The position numbers and the translations under genes were made by a program. A stretch of 9,023 bases of DNA from Clostridia bacterium (lineage in GTDB: Bacteria; Bacillota; DSM-521; Neomoorellales; Neomoorellaceae): contig JASUSX010000071.1 of assembly GCA_030445875.1 (NCBI GenBank), positions 1 through 9,023 of the forward strand. The letters run 5' to 3'. Positions 5,717-9,023 of this stretch are shown piece by piece. The notes under the pieces are model-generated. The model was not told the DNA's origin. It did no database searches and worked only from the letters and a program-made list of their open reading frames with translations. Within the stretch, counting starts at the first letter, position 1. Each line of letters opens with the position of its first letter.

Positions 5717-6964
5717 ATGGGTATGGAAGCAGCCCCGGTGAAGAGAGCCGGTCGCTGGCAAGCCCTGGCGGCCTTAAGACATCCTAACTTCCGCCTTTTT
5801 TGGTCCGGGCAGTTAATCTCCCTAATGGGCACCTGGATGCAGAATATGGCCCAGGGCTGGCTGGTCTTGCAGATGACCAATTCGCCCTTCTTGCTGGGGG
5901 TGGTCAGCGCCGTCCAGTTTACGCCCCTGCTGGTCCTGGCCCTGGTTGCTGGGGTGATAGCCGACCGAGTACCCAAAAGACGCCTGCTGATTTTTACCCA
6001 GACCAGCCTGATGCTGCTGGCCCTTATCCTGGGTGTTCTGACCCTGACGGGGGTTGTACGTTACTGGATGGTCTTGATCCTGGCGGGACTGCTGGGCACG
6101 GTCAATACCTTTGACATGCCGGCCCGCCAGTCTTTTGTGGTGGAGATGGTAGGTAAGGAAGATCTAATGAATGCCATCGCCCTTAATTCTTCGGTTTTTA
6201 ACGCCGCCCGGATTGTGGGGCCGGCCCTGGCCGGACTGGTCATTGGCCGCCTGGGTATGGCGGCCAGTTTCCTGCTCAATGGAGCCAGCTTTATCGCGGT
6301 AATCGCCGGCCTGTTGTTGATCCGCGTCCCGGAGCAAAGTCAGGGGTACGCTCAACAGCCGGCGGCAGCACGGGTGGGGGAAAAGATCGTCGAAGGTCTG
6401 CAATACATCCGCCGGACACCTATGGTCCTGCATACCATAGTCCTGATGGCCCTTCTTAGCATCTTTGCCATGAATTTTACGGTCCTGATTCCCGTCCTGG
6501 CCCGGGATACCCTGGGCCAGCAAGCGGAAGGCTATGGCTTGCTCATGTCGGCCTCGGGGGTAGGTGCTTTGTGCGGGGCACTGATCCTGGCGGTAATCAG
6601 CAGGCATGGTCCCAGGCTAAGGTTACTCCTGGGTGGAGCTACCGGCCTCTGCCTTTTCCAGCTGCTCCTGGCCAGTACCCGATCCTATACCCTGGCCCTT
6701 TTATTCCTGGGGTTCACCGGCTGGTCCATGATCACCTTTACCGCCTCGGTCAATACCACCCTGCAATTGAATGTTCCCGACAATTTACGGGGCCGGGTCA
6801 TGAGCGTCTATTCCCTTGTTTTTGGCGGGGTAACGCCCATCGGCAGCCTGTTCAGCGGCAGTATCGCCCACCTGTGGGGGGCCCCAGCCGGCCTGGCGGT
6901 GGGAGCGGCTTTGGGGCTGATTAGTTTGCTGGCTGTCGCCACGCGGTTAGTAAAGTTAGGCTAA
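5717..6964 (+). CDS. MFS exporter, MFS_3/EntS-like (DHA3-type)
   Basis: With the ATG at 5717 this is a 415-residue major facilitator; the frame also allows ATG at 5699 (421 residues, overlapping the marR gene) or 5723. I choose 5717 because GGGGAG (5701-5706) sits 10 bases before it. The start ALRHPNFRLFWSGQLISLMGTWMQNMAQGWLVLQMTNSPF resembles the proton-driven exporters grouped with EntS. The loop 2-3 motif GVIADRVPKRR is at about 79-89, and the loop 10-11 equivalent NLRGRVMSVY at about 356-365. The hydrophobic profile suggests 10-12 membrane helices. It likely exports a drug-like compound or siderophore sensed by the MarR protein; the substrate cannot be told from sequence. The gene ends 3 bases from the stop of the converging oxidoreductase relic, and no terminator hairpin is seen. 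Confidence 0.88.
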   Translation: MGMEAAPVKRAGRWQALAALRHPNFRLFWSGQLISLMGTWMQNMAQGWLVLQMTNSPFLLGVVSAVQFTPLLVLALVAGVIADRVPKRRLLIFTQTSLMLLALILGVLTLTGVVRYWMVLILAGLLGTVNTFDMPARQSFVVEMVGKEDLMNAIALNSSVFNAARIVGPALAGLVIGRLGMAASFLLNGASFIAVIAGLLLIRVPEQSQGYAQQPAAARVGEKIVEGLQYIRRTPMVLHTIVLMALLSIFAMNFTVLIPVLARDTLGQQAEGYGLLMSASGVGALCGALILAVISRHGPRLRLLLGGATGLCLFQLLLASTRSYTLALLFLGFTGWSMITFTASVNTTLQLNVPDNLRGRVMSVYSLVFGGVTPIGSLFSGSIAHLWGAPAGLAVGAALGLISLLAVATRLVKLG

Positions 6965-6967
6965 CAA

Positions 6968-7619
6968 TCAATTACCTACGAGCGGGGGGTAATCACCAGC
7001 CGCAACCTTGGGTTTACAAACAATGGCTTCCAGGGAAGGGTTGTCAATGTTGGCCCCGAAGAGCGCGTTCGTTTCGTACTCAGGACCGCCCACTTCAGCG
7101 CCTTTATAGGGGCCGGTCCTGGCCCGGCTAAATTTGGTGCAGGCCATGCTGCAGGCATAGCAGGCCTTATCGGCAACAACCACTTTGCGGCGGAAGGCTT
7201 CGGCGTCAATCTCTCCAGCCAGATCGTACTGACCATATAAAAAGTTGCGGGTGGGGAGAATGCCGATGGCATTGGTGATGTTTAAAGTAAAAGGTGTACC
7301 GTACTTCTTCCGGTCGACAACTGAACCCAGCAGGCCTCCGCCGCTACCTGAAAATTTGTTTTCCACCGGCCCGGCTAAATAAGCCATGAGTCGGGTGGGA
7401 TTGTTGATTTTAATACCGCCGGTCCCCTTGACGGCTATGCCTTTCAGCTTTTTGGCGCCGAAAACAGCCCCGGCACCGCCCTTTATCCTGGCGGCAGGGA
7501 TGCTTATTTGCCTTGGCTTTCAGCCGGCTATCGGCATGATCCTGGCCAGTATTCCAGGCCCGGTCAGCAATGCCGCTATGATGGTTACGGCCTGTACCCT
7601 GTTCGTTTTCGGCCTCTAG
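6968..7619 (-). pseudogene. Aldehyde:ferredoxin oxidoreductase (AOR) family relic
   Basis: AOR enzymes are tungsten-pterin, [4Fe-4S] proteins that interconvert aldehydes and carboxylic acids using ferredoxin. A middle piece survives: GGAGAVFGAKKLKGIAVKGTG (about 7495-7433), KKYGTPFTLNITNAIGILPTRNF, then the cluster motif CYACSMAC (CxxCxxxC, about 7162-7139) and GPYKGAEVGGPEYETNALFGANIDNPSLEAI, all typical AOR text. The longest open part runs from 7519 to 6968. A TGA at 7520-7522 interrupts a still similar upstream stretch (LLTGPGILARIMPIAG). Homology ends near 7022 and is replaced by a 17-residue unrelated tail, so the C-terminal half of the enzyme is missing, as is the N-terminal pterin-binding domain. 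An ATG at 7385-7387 would give 139 residues, which cannot be an active enzyme. The upstream border is approximate. Confidence 0.8.
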
Positions 7620-7761
7620 GAATACAGCCGGATCCAATTCACTGACCGGGAAACTTTCGTGGTAGGTATTTCCATCCTTGTCGGCACAGGAACAATGTTT
7701 TTACCTGCCGATACCTTCAAAGTCTTACCGGCATGGTAATGTCACTAGCGGTAATGTCGCT

Positions 7762-7910
7762 GATAGCCCTGGCCCCTTCCAGGTAATCTTCGGCAAGTCA
7801 TTGCCAGGTATCAGGGTAAAGTGGACGAGTATCAAGAAACCTACCAGCCGGACATCATTTTTATTTCCAACGCAAGGCTGGCAATTATCGAAGAGAAGCG
7901 CAGACTCTGA
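7762..7910 (+). pseudogene. Uma2/DUF820-like relic
   Basis: From 7821 to the TGA at 7908-7910 one frame reads VDEYQETYQPDIIFISNARL then AIIEEKRRL. This resembles the core of the Uma2 (DUF820) family, in which …YqPDiiFiS..RlaII.eKri.gaPDLvvEi is conserved. The frame stops where the GaPDLvvEilSP active-site segment should follow. About 20-50 bases upstream a different frame reads SPGPFQVIFGKSLPGIR, like the family's SPAPs..HQ.i.gkL start. Together they suggest one frameshifted, twice-truncated gene. Uma2 proteins have a restriction-endonuclease-like fold and their function is uncertain. The assignment rests on motif memory only. Confidence 0.4.
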
Positions 7911-8102
7911 CCCCCTGTTTAAAGAATTACGTTAGGTAACAACCCCAGACCACCTGCTCCCGGAGGGAAGGCACACCCGTTGATTTGCAGGTAGACGAGG
8001 GCGCGATAATTATCCACGCAATACTGTAAATAAAAATAAACAAGATGTAAACTAAAGTCAACATCATCAGGCCAAAGCCAATAAATATTAAACGTTTTTA
8101 CT
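7911..8102. other. AT-rich spacer upstream of a sigma-54 promoter
   Basis: No gene is supported. From about 8025 the DNA becomes markedly AT-rich compared with everything to its left, as is common between activator sites and sigma-54 promoters, where DNA bending is needed. An ACCTGC (7952-7957) and a GCAGGTAG (7987-7994) face each other about 115-150 bases upstream of the -24 element. Confidence 0.4.
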
Positions 8103-8119
8103 TTGGCATGTAATTTGCT
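8103..8119 (+). promoter_or_regulatory. Sigma-54 (-24/-12) promoter A
   Basis: TTGGCATG-TAA-TTTGCT carries the invariant GG (8105-8106) and GC (8117-8118) exactly 10 bases apart. It matches the RpoN consensus YTGGCACG-N4-TTGCW at nearly all defined positions. Transcription would start near 8130. What it now transcribes is the broken activator gene starting at about 8153, so its original target may be lost. Confidence 0.7.
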
Positions 8120-8152
8120 ATAAATCATAGAAGCAGGAAAAAGAGGCGTTGT

Positions 8153-8857
8153 GGTAAAATCCTCTTCCTGGAAGGGGACAACGAAATCGCCTATGCCAAC
8201 AGCGCCGCCACGGAAATCTTAAAAACCCCCCGCGAACAGCTAATAGGGAGAAAAGCAACTGAAGTTTTAAAAACTACCTCCAATACTATTGAAACACTTT
8301 TCAACGGTCGGGCCGACAGCCCCCTGACCGGCAAACTCTTCAAACTGGACAGCCTCTCCATCATGGCCAACATCGTCCCCGTGCGGGTAGGCACCCAGAC
8401 TGCCGGCACGGTAGTCACCTTCTTTGAAGCCTCCCGCCTCCAGAACCTGGAACACAACTTCCACTTTGTACGTACCTTCAGCCGCCGGCTGGGGCGGCGC
8501 CTCAACCCGGACCACCTGCATAGCGTCCATCTGCTCCAGGAATACTCCTGGCCCGGCAACGTGCGGGAGCTTATGAACTTCAGCGAGCGCTTCGTAGCCC
8601 TGGCCGGCCAGCACCCCGATCAAGACGAACTGCTGCAACAGTTGCTGGCAGAGAGCCGGCGGGAATCCAGTCCAGGCAGCAGGTTAAACCTGCTTGAGAA
8701 AGGCAGCTGGAAGGAAACATGGCAGGAGCTGGAGAAGAACCTGCTGGAGCAGATGCTGGCCGAGAGCGGCATGACCAAAACCGCCCTGGCCAGCTTCCTG
8801 GGGATAGACCGGACCACCCTTTGGAAGAAGTTGAAAAAAAGCAAAGGTGGCGGCTAA
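8153..8857 (+). pseudogene. Sigma-54 enhancer-binding protein relic: partial PAS joined to Fis-type HTH, AAA+ domain deleted
   Basis: The reading frame is open from 8114 but has no ATG, GTG or TTG before the ATG at 8363, so only a 164-residue product (8363-8857) has a conventional start. From 8153 the frame reads GKILFLEGDNEIAYANSAATEIL…, a PAS domain that continues to NIVPVRVGTQTAGTVVTFFEASRLQNLEHN (ends about 8458). The next residues, FVRTFSRRLGRRLNPDHL, belong to the far end of an AAA+ sigma-54 activator domain, followed by the diagnostic YSWPGNVRELMNFSERF (residues 61-77 of the short form). The ATPase core with Walker A, GAFTGA and Walker B, roughly 200 residues, is missing without loss of frame. 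The C-terminus keeps a Fis-type helix-turn-helix (MTKTALASFLGIDRTTLWKKLKK, 137-159). It cannot activate sigma-54 polymerase but could still bind DNA. Confidence 0.82.
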
Positions 8858-8884
8858 TTCAGTCGGCTTATAGCCATGGCAAAC

Positions 8885-8904
8885 CTACCTGCTAAAGCAG
8901 GTAG
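8885..8904. repeat. Perfect 8-base inverted repeat: candidate enhancer site or terminator
   Basis: CTACCTGC (8885-8892) and GCAGGTAG (8897-8904) are separated by TAAA. The repeat lies 28 bases after the activator-relic stop and about 90 bases upstream of the -24 element of promoter B. As RNA it would form a stable hairpin, extendable by AAAC/GTTT across a 2-base bulge, and moderately T-rich sequence follows, so it could terminate the upstream transcript. Its palindromic form, its distance to the promoter and a matching half near promoter A favour an upstream activator site. Both roles are possible. Confidence 0.5.
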
Positions 8905-8990
8905 TCGTTTAGTTTGCTTGCTTAACGACAGGTTGATTTTTGTTAACAGGCCGGTGGGATGTTATTTGTTGGGGCAATTGTTTTTCATGG

Positions 8991-9008
8991 CTGGCATGAT
9001 TCTTGCAT
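8991..9008 (+). promoter_or_regulatory. Sigma-54 (-24/-12) promoter B, exiting the window
   Basis: CTGGCATGATTCTTGCAT has GG (8993-8994) and GC (9005-9006) with exactly 10 bases between and differs from YTGGCACG-N4-TTGCW essentially only at the C of CACG. The predicted transcription start is near 9018. The gene it controls begins beyond base 9023. No open frame conflicts with it. A sigma-54 activator binding upstream, perhaps at 8885-8904, would be required. Confidence 0.82.
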
Positions 9009-9023
9009 AGGAGTATTTTGCCT

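Noticed and set aside
7386..7619. A 77-codon plus-strand frame that looks hydrophobic and membrane-like.
   Set aside because: It is the antisense shadow of the AOR relic: its reverse strand reads GGAGAVFGAKKLKGIAVKGTG, which is family sequence.
7919..8128. A minus-strand frame whose end (INGCAFPPGAGG…LLPNVIL) vaguely recalls the NG…llP..GG end of ThiS/MoaD sulfur carriers, which can accompany AOR genes.
   Set aside because: The N-terminal part does not resemble a ubiquitin fold, the GG terminus is absent, and the ATG lies inside the sigma-54 promoter region. The likeness is too weak to call.
1..9023. tRNA, rRNA, CRISPR array, insertion sequence or integrase.
   Set aside because: No cloverleaf, regularly spaced repeats, terminal inverted repeats or transposase motifs were seen on either strand.

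Overview
The window looks like chromosomal DNA from a GC-rich, Gram-positive anaerobe of the Moorella type (thermophilic acetogenic Clostridia). This is inferred from the GC-rich coding bias with strong AGGAGG-type ribosome binding sites and frequent TTG starts, a ylqG/ylqH-like gene pair known from Bacillus, an aldehyde:ferredoxin oxidoreductase relic, and a sigma-54/enhancer-binding-protein system. No database search was possible, so the genus is a guess.

Bases 1-2834 hold a tightly packed minus-strand operon read right to left: nitroreductase-like flavoprotein, D-Ala-D-Ala-ligase-like ATP-grasp enzyme, FetA-type ABC ATPase, FetB-type permease (cut by the window edge). Gaps are 2, 14 and 3 bases, and each ribosome binding site lies at or close to the end of the preceding gene. 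A good sigma-A promoter (TTGACA, 17-base spacer, AAAAAT) precedes the nitroreductase.

Bases 2933-4853 run rightward from a divergent promoter: a FliK-like hook-length-control protein, then a stand-alone FlhB C-terminal-domain protein. Both are relatives of the flagellar type III export machinery. Bases 4854-5110 hold no gene I can defend. A very strong promoter (TTGACA-N17-TAAAAT) at 5111-5139 then drives a two-gene unit, a MarR-family repressor and an MFS drug-type exporter. A 22-base inverted repeat at the predicted transcription start is a candidate operator for the MarR protein.

Bases 6965-8860 are a gene graveyard. They hold a minus-strand fragment of an aldehyde:ferredoxin oxidoreductase (the CxxCxxxC iron-sulfur motif survives, but the N-terminus, the C-terminus and frame integrity are lost), a plus-strand scrap resembling a Uma2/DUF820 protein, and a sigma-54 activator relic. 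The activator keeps part of a PAS domain and the Fis-type DNA-binding end, but its whole AAA+ ATPase has been removed in frame. Two textbook sigma-54 (-24/-12) promoters point rightward, at 8103-8119 and 8991-9008. Each has a GCAGGTAG(A/T)CG element about 90-110 bases upstream, where an activator would bind. The second promoter exits the window and must serve a gene beyond the right edge.

The most unusual content is this right-hand region: an ATPase-less activator remnant lying between two sigma-54 promoters with matching candidate enhancer sites.
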